A stretch of 64,000 bases of DNA from Danxiaibacter sp048498555 (GCA_048498555.1 JBEHXT010000002.1:533425-597424), one strand, 5' to 3'; counted from the stretch's first letter, positions 52,752-62,254 are shown. Translations and numbers: made by a program. Notes: a model not told the origin generated them from the sequence alone.

Positions 52752-54281
52752 ATGCGCGCTTCAACCTGGCAATATATCATCCGGTACAACTACATGCTGA
52801 TCTGTATGCTTTTACTTTCAACAGCACACAGCCAACAGCCCAATGAAAGAGGCAGGCCCAATATCATTCTTATCCTTGCTGACGATTTGGGATATAACGA
52901 TCTTTCCACTTACGGCAATAAAAACATCCCCACTCCTAACCTCGATAAACTTGCAAAATCAGGCGTACGGATGCTGAACGGTTATTGCTCATCTCCCATA
53001 TGCAGCCCTTCAAGGGCAGGAATAATGACTGGCCGTTACCAACAAAAATTTGGCTTTGAGTTCCAGGAAAGAGATGCGCCTATCGGAAAATATTCTATAT
53101 GGCAAAAAGCAGCCTTTGTTCAGCGTGCCATAAGAGAAGGTGACCACATCGATTTCAAAAAAGACCCAAATGCGCCACCCAACGGCTTGCCTGAGAAAGA
53201 GCCTACCATCGCTTCTTTGTTAAAAAAAGAAGGATACCACACGGCAGCCATCGGCAAGTGGAATCTCGGACGCGCCAGCTACCAGGTGCCTTCGGCCAAA
53301 GGTTTTGACTATTTCTATGGTTTTTATTCGGCGGCAGGATTATACGCTGATCCGAAAGACACTTCTATGTACAACAAAAAACTCGATGAGATCCTGGACC
53401 CTGCAGTTTGGTTCAGGGAAGGCAACAGCGAGATCAGAAGAAATGATAGCATTGTAACAGAAAAAAGATACCTGACTTTCGCTTTTGCAGATGAAGCCAC
53501 CAGCTTTATCCGCAGGCAAAAAGATAGCGCATTCTTTCTTTACCTCGCATTCAACGCGCCACATACACCGTTCCAGGCACCAAACGAATTCGTGCGTAAA
53601 TTTTCCAATGTGCAGGATGAAACCAAACGAGTGTACTATGCCATGATAGCCGCATTGGATGATGCGATAGGGAAAGTGCTGAATACCTTAGATGAAACAG
53701 GCATCACAAAAAACACGCTGATCATTTTCACAAGTGACAATGGTGGTGCTACTTACACACAGGCTACTGATAACGAACCGTTGAAAGGCGGTAAAATGTC
53801 TCATTTTGATGGAGGGCTTAAAGTTCCATTTATGATCAGTTATCCTGCTAAAATCTCCGGAGGTACAACCTATGATTACCCGATAAGTTTGCTCGATATA
53901 TTGCCCACATGCCTGTCGGCTGCAAACCACTTGTTACCTGACACAACAGGTATTGATGGAGTTAACCTCATGCCATTTCTCAACGGAACAAATACCAACA
54001 GGCCCCACCCTGTTTTATACTGGCGGAATGGGTATTCCAAAGCGATAAGAAAAGATGATTTTAAACTGTACATAAATGAAAAAGAAAAAGTGACGTTTCT
54101 ATATGACCTTTCAAAAGACCCATCTGAACAAACTGACCTAAGTAACACACAGCCTGAGAAAACAAAAGAACTTGAGAATGAGCTAAAAAAATGGGAACAA
54201 AATCTCGCTCCGCCGATGTGGAAAAGCCGTTTTCAGTTCAGGCTGAAGGTTAGGGACAGAAAATTTATATTTCCCACATAA
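52752..54281 (+). CDS. Secreted S1-type sulfatase
   Basis: A 509-residue enzyme of the arylsulfatase family. The formylglycine-generating motif CSPSRAGIMTGR has the target Cys at residue 84 and the paired Asp44-Asp45 in ILADDLGYND are metal ligands. The signal peptide ends at LLLSTAHSQ. Such enzymes remove sulfate esters from glycans or small molecules and need a formylglycine-generating enzyme, not in this window. Start choice: ATG 52752, or 52794 (MLICMLLLSTAHS), which gives a shorter signal peptide. An in-frame start at 52515 would run through a repeat element and is rejected. The carbohydrate substrate is unknown. Confidence 0.9.
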   Translation: MRASTWQYIIRYNYMLICMLLLSTAHSQQPNERGRPNIILILADDLGYNDLSTYGNKNIPTPNLDKLAKSGVRMLNGYCSSPICSPSRAGIMTGRYQQKFGFEFQERDAPIGKYSIWQKAAFVQRAIREGDHIDFKKDPNAPPNGLPEKEPTIASLLKKEGYHTAAIGKWNLGRASYQVPSAKGFDYFYGFYSAAGLYADPKDTSMYNKKLDEILDPAVWFREGNSEIRRNDSIVTEKRYLTFAFADEATSFIRRQKDSAFFLYLAFNAPHTPFQAPNEFVRKFSNVQDETKRVYYAMIAALDDAIGKVLNTLDETGITKNTLIIFTSDNGGATYTQATDNEPLKGGKMSHFDGGLKVPFMISYPAKISGGTTYDYPISLLDILPTCLSAANHLLPDTTGIDGVNLMPFLNGTNTNRPHPVLYWRNGYSKAIRKDDFKLYINEKEKVTFLYDLSKDPSEQTDLSNTQPEKTKELENELKKWEQNLAPPMWKSRFQFRLKVRDRKFIFPT

Positions 54282-54363
54282 CCCGTCCACACAATTTGAT
54301 GGCACAAGAACATTGCTAATCGTTTATCTTGCGCCATATAAATTTCATTTTAACAGGAAAAAC

Positions 54364-54858
54364 ATGAAAGGATTGTTTATCTACCGGTTTCTCGGTTTTT
54401 TTGTGAACATTGGGGCGTTTATGATCGCGTTTATTCTTTTTGGAATGATCTCTTTTGCTTTTCGCAACCCTGCCTTGCTGTTGTATTCGGCTTTGATGTT
54501 GTGTGTGGTGTTATATGCGTGGTTTGTCAATAAATTTTTTATCAAGGTAATTATCAGGAAAGAACCAACAAGCCATAAGCATCGCGATTGGATTCGTGTT
54601 AATTCAATCGTATGCCTCATATTCGCTACCCTTTCCATTTTGTCTGGCACAGCATATTTGCTCAACCCCACAATGCCACACGATCTTATGGCACAGTTTA
54701 ATAATCAGATTGACGCTTCAGCTAAAATAGATCCCAAGATGCTGGAACGGGCCATAAAGCAAATGATGTGGGGAGTGGTCTCATTCTTTGTTATCCTTGT
54801 TATTCATATTTTATGGACATATGATTTGCTGAAACGCTACCGCAGTTATTTTCAATAA
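54364..54858 (+). CDS. Four-pass membrane protein, unknown function
   Basis: A 164-residue protein with membrane segments at about residues 5-30, 35-55, 78-100 and 138-158. A polar loop (KEPTSHKHRDWIRVN) and a helix rich in Lys/Asp/Gln (DASAKIDPKMLERAIKQM) separate them. No family recognised. The start at 54364 (MKGLFIYRFLGFF) is preferred over one 17 codons upstream, whose added residues show no membrane-topology logic. Monocistronic; next gene is rarA after 240 bases in which I see nothing but AT-rich sequence. Confidence 0.72.
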   Translation: MKGLFIYRFLGFFVNIGAFMIAFILFGMISFAFRNPALLLYSALMLCVVLYAWFVNKFFIKVIIRKEPTSHKHRDWIRVNSIVCLIFATLSILSGTAYLLNPTMPHDLMAQFNNQIDASAKIDPKMLERAIKQMMWGVVSFFVILVIHILWTYDLLKRYRSYFQ

Positions 54859-55103
54859 ATGCCAGCACTTTCCATCTAAAAAAGCTCCTGGTTTTGTAGT
54901 GATTTTGATTTAGTGGCTAAACAAAAGCACATCCTTTTCTGCGAAAGGTAATTTTAGTAAATGGAGCACTCGAAGTTGTTTTCGCCAACTGTATGAATTA
55001 TTACAGGCTTTTGCAAGCACCAATAACCCCGCAATTTATCAGCCACTTGATTTTTTTGCTAAATATTTGAGTAAGTTGCTGTCGAATTCTTAAAACATTT
55101 TTT

Positions 55104-56378
55104 ATGCAACCATTGGCTGAAAGAATGCGCCCAGGCAGTTTAGAAGATCTTGTGGGCCAGGAGCATCTGGCGGGGAAGGGAAGTATTTTAAGGACAGCTA
55201 TAGAAAGCGGGCATATTCCCTCAATGATTCTTTGGGGGCCTCCGGGCACAGGCAAAACGACTATCGCCAACATTATTGCGCATACACTAAACGTTCCATA
55301 TTACCAGCTCAGCGCAATCAGCAGTGGAGTTAAAGAAGTGAGGGAGGTGATTGACACTGCTAAACTGCAACAAAATGCCATCTTGTTTATTGATGAAATC
55401 CACCGCTTTAATAAAAGCCAGCAGGATGCGTTACTTGGTGCTGTAGAAAAAGGAACCATAACATTAATCGGCGCGACAACGGAAAATCCGTCATTCGAAG
55501 TAAACTCGGCCCTGTTAAGCAGGTGCCAGGTGTATGTATTAAAAGCGCTTGATGATGCTGGCCTGATCCGGCTGTTGCAATTAGCTATAGCCAAAGATGC
55601 GCAAATCCAGCAACATCATATAGAACTAAAGGATACCGCAGCGCTGATTAATATTTCCGGCGGCGACGCCAGGAAGCTGCTGAATTTATTTGAATTGGTT
55701 GTTACGTCTGCACCCTCCAGTAAAAAAAATGCAACAGGCGCTATTGAGATTACAGATGAGCTTGTTATGAATGTGGCGCAAAAAAAAGTCGCGCTCTATG
55801 ATAAGCAGGGCGAGCAACACTATGATATTATTTCAGCCTTTATAAAAAGTATGCGGGGCAGCGATCCTAACGGTGCTGTATACTGGCTTGCCCGCATGAT
55901 TGAAGGCGGCGAAGATGTAAAATTTATTGCACGGCGAATGGTTATTTTTTCCAGTGAAGATATTGGCAATGCCAATCCAAATGCGTTGTTGCTAGCCAAT
56001 GCAACATTTGATGCGGTTAATAAAATTGGTTACCCTGAAGCACGGATTATTTTATCGCAATGCGCAGTATACCTGGCTTCATCTGTTAAGAGCAATGCTT
56101 CTTACGAGGCTATTGGCAGTGCGTTAGCGGCTGTTAAGCAATATGGAGATTTGCCTGTTCCGTTGCACATTCGCAATGCACCAACCGGCTTGATGAAAGA
56201 TTTGAATTACGGTAAAGGCTATAAGTACAGCCATTCTTTTGAAGGCAACTTTGCCGAGCAGGAATACCTGCCAGAAAAACTAAGTGGAACCGCATTTTAT
56301 GACCCCGGCAAGAATGCGCGCGAAGAAGAGCAACGCAAGTTTTTAAGAGGTTTGTGGAAAGGGAAATATGGGTATTGA
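55104..56378 (+). CDS. rarA: Replication-associated recombination protein A (RarA/MgsA)
   Basis: A 424-residue AAA+ ATPase related to clamp-loader subunits and eukaryotic WRNIP1. It opens with PLAERMRPGSLEDLVGQEHL, has Walker A GPPGTGKT at residues 45-52 and Walker B LFIDEIHRF near residue 93-101, sensor block GATTENPSFEVNSALLSRC, and the C-terminal tetramerisation domain ending with YEAIGSALAAVKQYGDLPVP. It acts at stalled forks and with SSB. Length and all motifs are standard. Confidence 0.96.
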   Translation: MQPLAERMRPGSLEDLVGQEHLAGKGSILRTAIESGHIPSMILWGPPGTGKTTIANIIAHTLNVPYYQLSAISSGVKEVREVIDTAKLQQNAILFIDEIHRFNKSQQDALLGAVEKGTITLIGATTENPSFEVNSALLSRCQVYVLKALDDAGLIRLLQLAIAKDAQIQQHHIELKDTAALINISGGDARKLLNLFELVVTSAPSSKKNATGAIEITDELVMNVAQKKVALYDKQGEQHYDIISAFIKSMRGSDPNGAVYWLARMIEGGEDVKFIARRMVIFSSEDIGNANPNALLLANATFDAVNKIGYPEARIILSQCAVYLASSVKSNASYEAIGSALAAVKQYGDLPVPLHIRNAPTGLMKDLNYGKGYKYSHSFEGNFAEQEYLPEKLSGTAFYDPGKNAREEEQRKFLRGLWKGKYGY

Positions 56379-56411
56379 GGAGTTAGAAATACTTCAGCCT
56401 GATTTGTATTT

Positions 56412-56684
56412 TCACCCTCTCACAATCTCAAAACCATCAAACTGCTGTTCTGGTTTTTCAGTAACCACAACATCCTCAACCCTTGCCCTGGCCGGCCCCT
56501 TGCGGCACCAATTGGCAAAGTCAAGTATATTGTCGCGCTCTCCGCATGCAATCGCCTCGACATCTCCCTCCCGGGTATTCTTTATCCAACCAGTCAAACC
56601 AAGTTCATCTGCAACTTTCTTGGCCGACGCACGGTAAAAAACGCCCTGGACTTTTCCCTTAATCAGTAAATGAACGGTATACAT
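56412..56684 (-). CDS. acyP: Acylphosphatase
   Basis: A 90-residue enzyme hydrolysing acyl phosphates such as acetyl- or carbamoyl-phosphate. The catalytic Arg18 is in VQGVFYRAS and Asn36 in GWIKNTREG, both as in the family. The start at 56684 (MYTVHLLIKGKVQG) is preferred over an in-frame ATG at 56738, since canonical acylphosphatases begin just before the first strand. It is convergent with rarA, with 33 bases between the stop codons. Confidence 0.93.
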   Translation of the reverse strand: MYTVHLLIKGKVQGVFYRASAKKVADELGLTGWIKNTREGDVEAIACGERDNILDFANWCRKGPARARVEDVVVTEKPEQQFDGFEIVRG

Positions 56685-56841
56685 AAAATGGATTGATGGC
56701 GTAAATCTAATTAACCTTGAACTAAGAATAAAATGCACTTAGCGTAGCCATTCACCCCGACAAAAAAGTGGCACAATCTTTTATTAATTAGAGAATAGGG
56801 GGCGTACATAAATCGTCCCGAATACATAAAATAATCTGTAT

Positions 56842-57009
56842 ATGAAACCGTTATATCATTTTTTATTCATCATGTGTGTGATCCTCATTGCCGGATGTTC
56901 GGCAATAGCGGGAATTTTTAAAGCAGGAATGTGGACCGGCATTTTAATCGTAGTAGTAGTTGTAGGGTTGATTATCTGGCTGATTACAAAATCAGGCAGC
57001 AAACAATAG
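56842..57009 (+). CDS. Small lipoprotein-like membrane protein (55 residues)
   Basis: A 55-residue protein, MKPLYHFLFIMCVILIAGCS at its start (lipobox LIAGC, Cys19), then AIAGIFKAGMWTGILI, a second hydrophobic helix (about residues 33-48) and the basic end KSGSKQ. The GIFKAGxWTGI block is a recurring small-protein pattern in Bacteroidota that automated annotation sometimes names phosphatidate cytidylyltransferase; the length makes that impossible. Function unknown. The reading frame is closed, hydrophobic and in a spacer otherwise empty, so I consider it real. Confidence 0.72.
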   Translation: MKPLYHFLFIMCVILIAGCSAIAGIFKAGMWTGILIVVVVVGLIIWLITKSGSKQ

Positions 57010-57136
57010 TAGTAGAGACACAATCCTAACCGGCTCTAAATCAGGTCTATAATGCGGCCGCATATTTTATCAAACCGTTGCAACATCTTAACTAAACGAT
57101 ATTGATTCTAAAAACCCGCATTCCCCGCATAATCCT

Positions 57137-57144
57137 TACTTTTG
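57137..57144 (+). promoter_or_regulatory. -7 box upstream of the ABC-F gene
   Basis: TACTTTTG followed by GCGCCC, 46 bases before the start codon, fits TAnnTTTG. A -33 TTTG is not at the expected distance. Confidence 0.55.
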
Positions 57145-57190
57145 CGCCCTCAATCTTAATTTTCAAGAATAGTTAATAAATAGCCAAGGA

Positions 57191-58816
57191 ATGATCAGTG
57201 CAAAAAATGTCACGCTTGCGTACGGTAAGCGCGTTTTATTTGACGAGGTAAATATCAATTTTATAAAAGGAAACTGTTACGGCGTTATCGGCGCTAACGG
57301 TGCAGGAAAATCAACCTTCCTTAAAATACTGAGTGGTGAGATTGAACCTAATAAAGGGAATGTGGAAATTACTCCCGGCGAGCGCCTGGCAGTATTAAAA
57401 CAAAACCAGTTTGAATTTGACGAATTTACTGTACTGAATACCGTTCTGGTTGGCCACAAACACCTTTGGGATGTGATGCATGAGCGCGAGAAGCTGTATG
57501 CAAAAGAGGACTTTACTGAAGAAGATGGCATGCGCGCGGGTGAACTGGAAGGCGAATTTGGCGAGATGGGCGGCTACGAAGCGGAAAGTAACGCAGGCAC
57601 TTTATTAAGCGAACTGGGCATTAAAGATGAAATGCACCAGAGCCTGATGAAAGATATTCCGTCTAACATGAAAGTGCGTGTGTTATTGGCGCAGGCATTA
57701 TTTGGCAATCCTGACATTCTTCTGTTGGATGAGCCTACCAACGGCCTTGACATCGAAACCATTGGCTGGCTGGAAAACTTCCTCGCTGATTACGAAAACA
57801 TTGTATTGGTAGTGAGCCACGACCGTCACTTTTTAGATGCGGTTTGTACGCACGTGGCGGATGTTGACAGATCTAAAATCAAAGTATTTACAGGTAACTA
57901 TACTTTCTGGTACGAAAGCTCCCAGTTAATGGCCCGCCAGGTTACTGACAAGAATAAGAAAATGGAAGAGAAGCGCCAGGCTTTGCTTGACTTCATCGCC
58001 CGCTTTAGTGCGAACGCTTCTAAAAGTAAACAGGCTACTTCTCGTAAGAAGGCGCTCGAAAAACTTACCATTGAAGAAATTGAACCGAGCAACCGCCGTT
58101 ACCCGGGCATTATTTTCCAGCCGCAACGCGAAGTGGGAAATCAGATCCTTAACGTGGAAAATCTGAGCAAATCTATTGATGGCCGCAAGCTGTTTGATAA
58201 AGTAACTTTCAGCATCAATAAGAACGAAAAGATTGCATTCTTAAGTAAGAACCCCTTAGCTGTAACAACTTTCTTTGAGATTATAAACAATAATGCGCAG
58301 GCAGATGGTGGCAAGTTTGAATGGGGAACAACCATTACCAAAGCCTATCTTCCTGTAGAAAATAGTGAGTTCTTTAAAGAAGGATTGACATTGCTGGAAT
58401 GGTTAAGGCAGTTTGTTCCACCAAATGTAACAGATGCTGATGAACCTTTCCTTCGTGGCTTCCTGGGTAAAATGCTTTTCAGCGGTGATGATATTGCCAA
58501 GAAAACAAACGTATTGAGTGGTGGTGAGAAAGTAAGATGCATGATCAGCCGCATGATGCTGCAAAGCCCCAACCTGGTTGTGCTTGACCAACCAACGAAC
58601 CACCTTGACCTTGAAAGTATCCAGGCATTCAACGATGGTTGCCAGACTTTCCCGGGAATAGCGTTGTTAACTTCTCATGACCATACGTTTATGCAGACAG
58701 TTGCCAACCGTATTATTGAAATTACACCTAAAGGTATTATCGACAGGCTGATGACTTTTGATGAATACCTGGAAGATGCACGTGTTAAACAACTGAGAGA
58801 AGAAATGTATTCTTAG
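57191..58816 (+). CDS. ABC-F family ATPase (YbiT-like) with a degenerate second Walker A
   Basis: A 541-residue ABC-F protein with two ATP-binding domains joined by the linker AsxxSKxRQ-type region (RFSANASKSKQATSRKKALE), so it acts at the ribosome and not in a membrane. Domain 1 has an intact Walker A, GANGAGKST, at residues 34-42, and LLLDEPTNGLD. Domain 2 has an intact LSGGEK signature and VVLDQPTNHLD, but its Walker A at residues 352-360 reads SKNPLAVTT: the lysine position is Val358. Closest named homologue by motif is E. coli YbiT. A strong terminator follows at 58833-58871. The role in translation is inferred from the family. Confidence 0.92.
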   Translation: MISAKNVTLAYGKRVLFDEVNINFIKGNCYGVIGANGAGKSTFLKILSGEIEPNKGNVEITPGERLAVLKQNQFEFDEFTVLNTVLVGHKHLWDVMHEREKLYAKEDFTEEDGMRAGELEGEFGEMGGYEAESNAGTLLSELGIKDEMHQSLMKDIPSNMKVRVLLAQALFGNPDILLLDEPTNGLDIETIGWLENFLADYENIVLVVSHDRHFLDAVCTHVADVDRSKIKVFTGNYTFWYESSQLMARQVTDKNKKMEEKRQALLDFIARFSANASKSKQATSRKKALEKLTIEEIEPSNRRYPGIIFQPQREVGNQILNVENLSKSIDGRKLFDKVTFSINKNEKIAFLSKNPLAVTTFFEIINNNAQADGGKFEWGTTITKAYLPVENSEFFKEGLTLLEWLRQFVPPNVTDADEPFLRGFLGKMLFSGDDIAKKTNVLSGGEKVRCMISRMMLQSPNLVVLDQPTNHLDLESIQAFNDGCQTFPGIALLTSHDHTFMQTVANRIIEITPKGIIDRLMTFDEYLEDARVKQLREEMYS

Positions 58817-58832
58817 ATTCTCATCAACGAAT

Positions 58833-58871
58833 AAAACACAAAAGCCACCTTAATGGTGGCTTTTGTGTTTT
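58833..58871. terminator. Bidirectional terminator after the ABC-F gene
   Basis: AAAACACAAAAGCCACC pairs with GGTGGCTTTTGTGTTTT over a five-base loop: a perfect 17-base stem with A/T ends on both sides, 16 bases past the stop codon. Confidence 0.9.
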
Positions 58872-58920
58872 AGGTTCATAGTATTAGCAACGTCCGCCGC
58901 GGACAAGTGTTTATGGGCAT

Positions 58921-58957
58921 AAAAAAAGCGCTCCGGTTTTAAAGGTTGGAACGCTCT
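58921..58957 (-). terminator. Terminator downstream of the Lys-rich secreted protein gene
   Basis: On the minus strand AGAGCGTTCC...GGAGCGCTTTTTTT forms a stem with one mismatch and a seven-T tail. It lies about 135 bases past the stop codon of the gene ending at 59092. Confidence 0.7.
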
Positions 58958-58998
58958 AATCTATCCGATTAATACACTTATATTCTCTTCAACATATT

Positions 58999-59081
58999 AA
59001 ATAATCTCATTTCATCGCCCGGCGACCGTTTAAATAATTAACCTGTAGCCAGGTTAGCCTGGCGTAGAGATGAGATTATTT
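58999..59081. other. Long inverted repeat enclosing a hairpin
   Basis: AAATAATCTCAT (58999-59010) is the exact reverse complement of ATGAGATTATTT (59070-59081). Inside are a GCCAGG...CCTGGC hairpin and CGCCCGGCG. The element sits in the 3' untranslated region of the neighbouring minus-strand gene and could be a structured RNA. Confidence 0.6.
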
Positions 59082-59091
59082 ACATTGAAAA

Positions 59092-59295
59092 CTATTTAGT
59101 GGCTGGTTTTTTATCGGCTGCTTTTTTTTCTGCTTTCTTTTCAGATTTTTCAGCTTTTTTCTCTGATTTTGATGTTGAATCTTTCTTTGCGTGTTCGTGC
59201 TTGTGCTTAGCGTCTGTTGAAGGAGTTGGATTTTGAGCGTTTGCAACTGCAAGACCTAAAACAAGGGCGGCAACTAATAAGAATTTTGCTTTCAT
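59092..59295 (-). CDS. Small secreted Lys/Glu-rich protein
   Basis: A 67-residue protein with a signal peptide (MKAKFLLVAALVLGLAVANA) and a 47-residue mature part composed almost wholly of Lys, Glu, Ala and Ser, with KSEKKAEK repeats and a His-rich stretch (HKHEHAKK). No family fold; probably disordered. Small exported proteins of this composition are frequent in Bacteroidota and of unknown function; metal binding by the HKHEH segment is possible. A structured 3' region and terminator follow, suggesting an abundant or regulated short transcript. Confidence 0.78.
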   Translation of the reverse strand: MKAKFLLVAALVLGLAVANAQNPTPSTDAKHKHEHAKKDSTSKSEKKAEKSEKKAEKKAADKKPATK

Positions 59296-59390
59296 GATTT
59301 TTTATTTATGAGGTTTATGAAAGTATCAGACCTCGCATATTTTTATTCGTTTAATTTGTTAAAAGATTTTAGCATTTTAATTTTTAATAA

Positions 59391-59425
59391 AAAAGCCACC
59401 GATCTGTTTGATCTGTGGCTTTTTC
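59391..59425 (-). terminator. Terminator of the M16 protease gene
   Basis: On the minus strand AAAAAGCCACAGATC pairs with GATCGGTGGCTTTTT (one mismatch) over a five-base loop, followed by a T-rich tail. It begins about 20 bases past the stop codon. Confidence 0.85.
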
Positions 59426-59443
59426 ACATAAACGAAGAGTCAG

Positions 59444-62254
59444 TTATTTTTCCGGATACAAAACGCCTTGCAAAACATTTTTATCGTTAAACAACTGGCT
59501 GGCTGTTGCTTTTATATTTTCAACTGTCAGCGCATTTACACGCTTTTCATAATTCAGTGTCCGTTGAATATCATCACCCTGGAAGTAAATATTATACAAA
59601 GCCCCGGCCCAATAGCCATTCTCTTTTAAATGAACCTTGTGTTGTTCCAACCAGGTTTTCTTGACTTTATCCAAATCAGTTTGCTCAGGGCCCTTTGTTT
59701 TAATCTTTATGATCTCAGACTTTGCTCCGGCCAGCAGCTTGTCTACATTTTCCGGCCCGCATGGCAATTGCAAAACAAACTGGTAATAGCTATAAGGGTA
59801 CTTGTTTACACTTCCGGAAATACCGCCACCGTAGATCGCACCCATTTTTTCACGCAGGTCATCGGTGATCTTGATATTCAATATTTCAGTCATGGCACTT
59901 GCCCTTAACGCAAGATCTTCATTGTACTCAACTTCACCGCTATACATTTCCACGATCAAACTTTTTTGTTCGGTTCCTCTTTTAACGTTGAATGAGATAT
60001 CGCCCTTTGCAAGCCTTAGTCCGTTATCTTTAAACTGCGCTGGTTTATGTTGTGAAGGAAGCCCACCGATATAAGTCTCTAGTAATGGTTTTATTTTTTC
60101 AACATCAAAACTTCCAACTATTATAAACGTGAAATCATTCGCATCACCTAAACAGTCTTTGTAGATCTGGAACGATCTGTTCAAATCGATCTTATCAAAA
60201 TCCTCTGGCTTTGGAACCGCAATAGGCGCAAGTGGGTTCTTGTTGTACATTACCTGGTAGAAGGTATCTACGAAGTAAGTTTGAGGATCTGCCATTGCAA
60301 ACTGAACTGCTGATTTCTGCTTACTCTTCCATGCATTGAACAAGCCCTCATCTTTTCTTGGTTTGGTTATAGATAAATAAGCCAACTGAAGCATGGTTTC
60401 AAAATCCTTCACGCTACTGCTACCGCTGACGCCACTACTCAGACCGGAAACGCGGGCACTTGCATTAGCTACTTTACCCGCCAGCGCTTTACGAAGGTCC
60501 GTTGGAGAAAAATCACCAATACCCATTTGGTTAACAATAGTCGAAGCATAACTAGCGCTGTATTTATCTTCGGGTCCGTACGCAGAAGTACCACCTTTAT
60601 GAAAACCACTCAGGATGATTTCATCATTTTTAAAGTCAGTAGGCTTAAGAATTACTTTAGCCCCATTCGCAAAGGTAAGCTCCGTTACACCCAGCACTTC
60701 CTTCTTCGCTTCATTGGTAATTTTGCCAGGCGTTGGTTTAGCAGGCAGCAGATCCGTGGCTACCGCTTTTTCTTCGTAGGGTTTAATATCTGCTTTCCGG
60801 GCTGTTTCCACAGTTGCAAGTAATGCTTTACTATCAGGCAATGTGATATTGTTTTGAGCAGGCCCTTGCAGGCTTACAAAAACATGTTCATTTTGCTTTA
60901 ACCTGTCAGCAACCGCATTCACTTCTTCAATCGTTATCGTTGGCAGCATTTTCTTATACTGATCAAACTCCCACGCTATGCCAGGTGTTGGCTCCTGCTG
61001 AAGAAAATGCGCGATATATTCCTGTACATAATTGTCGGATTCAGATTTTTCCCTATCGTTATATATTTTTTCAATGGAAGCCAGCATTTGCTTTTTAGCC
61101 CTTTCCAGCTCTGCATTGGTAAAACCGAATTTCTTCGCTCTTTCAATTTCTGTAGTAACAGCCATCAACGCAGAATCTGGGCCGCCTTGACCGGCAACGG
61201 TAAATCCGCTAAACCCTTCATAACCACGCGCATAGCTGTTAAAACCTGTTGCAGCATATAAGAACGGCGGATTGCTGCTTTGCGTTAGTTCATTCAATCT
61301 TTGGTTGATCAATGAAGTGAACAAGCCTTTTACCAATGTTTTTCTATAATCATTAGCCGTTGTTTCAGGTGTTGTTTTATAAAAAGGATAATCTATTTCC
61401 GTAACATAATTGGTAGCCTCTTTATCGGTTACTACGATTGCTGTATCCCGGTCCCTCGCAAGTACCTGCGCATAAGTACGCTCCTTCTGCGTAGCGGGAT
61501 TCTTCAGTACACTAAAATAATCCTTCACCAATTTTTCCGCCTTCGCGGGATCAACATCGCCAACAACAATTACCGCCATCAGGTCCGGGCGGTACCAATC
61601 TTTATAAAAGCGTTTTATAGCGTCGTATTTAAAATTCTTCAAAATGCTGTCCTTACCGATCGGAATGCGCTCCGCATATTTAGACCCTTCATATTGAAGT
61701 GGATAGATCTTACGGAACATCCTGTCGTCTGCTCCTTTTCCCAGCCTGCTTTCCTCTAACACAACGCTTCTTTCCCCATCAATCTGGCTGTTATCCATTG
61801 TCAGGTTGGCCGCCCAGTCCTGCAATACCTGCATACCTTTTCTGAAGTTGCTCGTGTCGCTTAATGGTATCGGCAAAATATATACTGTTTCATCAAAGCT
61901 GGTATAAGCGTTTAGATCAGCGCCGAACTCCACTCCTATTTTCTGCAAAAAATTTACCAGCTCATTCTTCTTAAAATGTTTTGAACCATTAAATGCCATA
62001 TGCTCTGTAAAGTGCGCAAGGCCTTGCTGATCGGGATCTTCCAGAATAGAGCCCGCATTCACTACAAGCCGCAGCTCAACCTTGTTTTCCGGTTTTTTAT
62101 TCTGGCGGATATAGTATGTAAGCCCATTGGCAAGCTTGCCCAATTTTACTTTTGCGTCCAATGGTATTTTTTCAGAAGTATCCTGCCCGTTAGCCTTCGC
62201 CATTACAATCAGCATTGCAACGGCTACAATCGCCCTGGAAAGCTTTTTAAACAT
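59444..62254 (-). CDS. M16-family zinc metallopeptidase (pitrilysin-like), secreted
   Basis: A 936-residue protein with an export signal at about residues 1-23 (AVAMLIVMAKANG). The inverted zinc motif HFTEH is at residues 81-85 and the third ligand Glu is in the downstream ERSVVLEESRLG block, so the N-terminal M16 half is catalytically competent. The C-terminal half (about residues 520-936) is a second M16-like repeat without HxxEH, the usual non-catalytic partner that closes the chamber. Such periplasmic enzymes degrade peptides. Monocistronic; strong terminator follows. Confidence 0.94.
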   Translation of the reverse strand: MFKKLSRAIVAVAMLIVMAKANGQDTSEKIPLDAKVKLGKLANGLTYYIRQNKKPENKVELRLVVNAGSILEDPDQQGLAHFTEHMAFNGSKHFKKNELVNFLQKIGVEFGADLNAYTSFDETVYILPIPLSDTSNFRKGMQVLQDWAANLTMDNSQIDGERSVVLEESRLGKGADDRMFRKIYPLQYEGSKYAERIPIGKDSILKNFKYDAIKRFYKDWYRPDLMAVIVVGDVDPAKAEKLVKDYFSVLKNPATQKERTYAQVLARDRDTAIVVTDKEATNYVTEIDYPFYKTTPETTANDYRKTLVKGLFTSLINQRLNELTQSSNPPFLYAATGFNSYARGYEGFSGFTVAGQGGPDSALMAVTTEIERAKKFGFTNAELERAKKQMLASIEKIYNDREKSESDNYVQEYIAHFLQQEPTPGIAWEFDQYKKMLPTITIEEVNAVADRLKQNEHVFVSLQGPAQNNITLPDSKALLATVETARKADIKPYEEKAVATDLLPAKPTPGKITNEAKKEVLGVTELTFANGAKVILKPTDFKNDEIILSGFHKGGTSAYGPEDKYSASYASTIVNQMGIGDFSPTDLRKALAGKVANASARVSGLSSGVSGSSSVKDFETMLQLAYLSITKPRKDEGLFNAWKSKQKSAVQFAMADPQTYFVDTFYQVMYNKNPLAPIAVPKPEDFDKIDLNRSFQIYKDCLGDANDFTFIIVGSFDVEKIKPLLETYIGGLPSQHKPAQFKDNGLRLAKGDISFNVKRGTEQKSLIVEMYSGEVEYNEDLALRASAMTEILNIKITDDLREKMGAIYGGGISGSVNKYPYSYYQFVLQLPCGPENVDKLLAGAKSEIIKIKTKGPEQTDLDKVKKTWLEQHKVHLKENGYWAGALYNIYFQGDDIQRTLNYEKRVNALTVENIKATASQLFNDKNVLQGVLYPEK

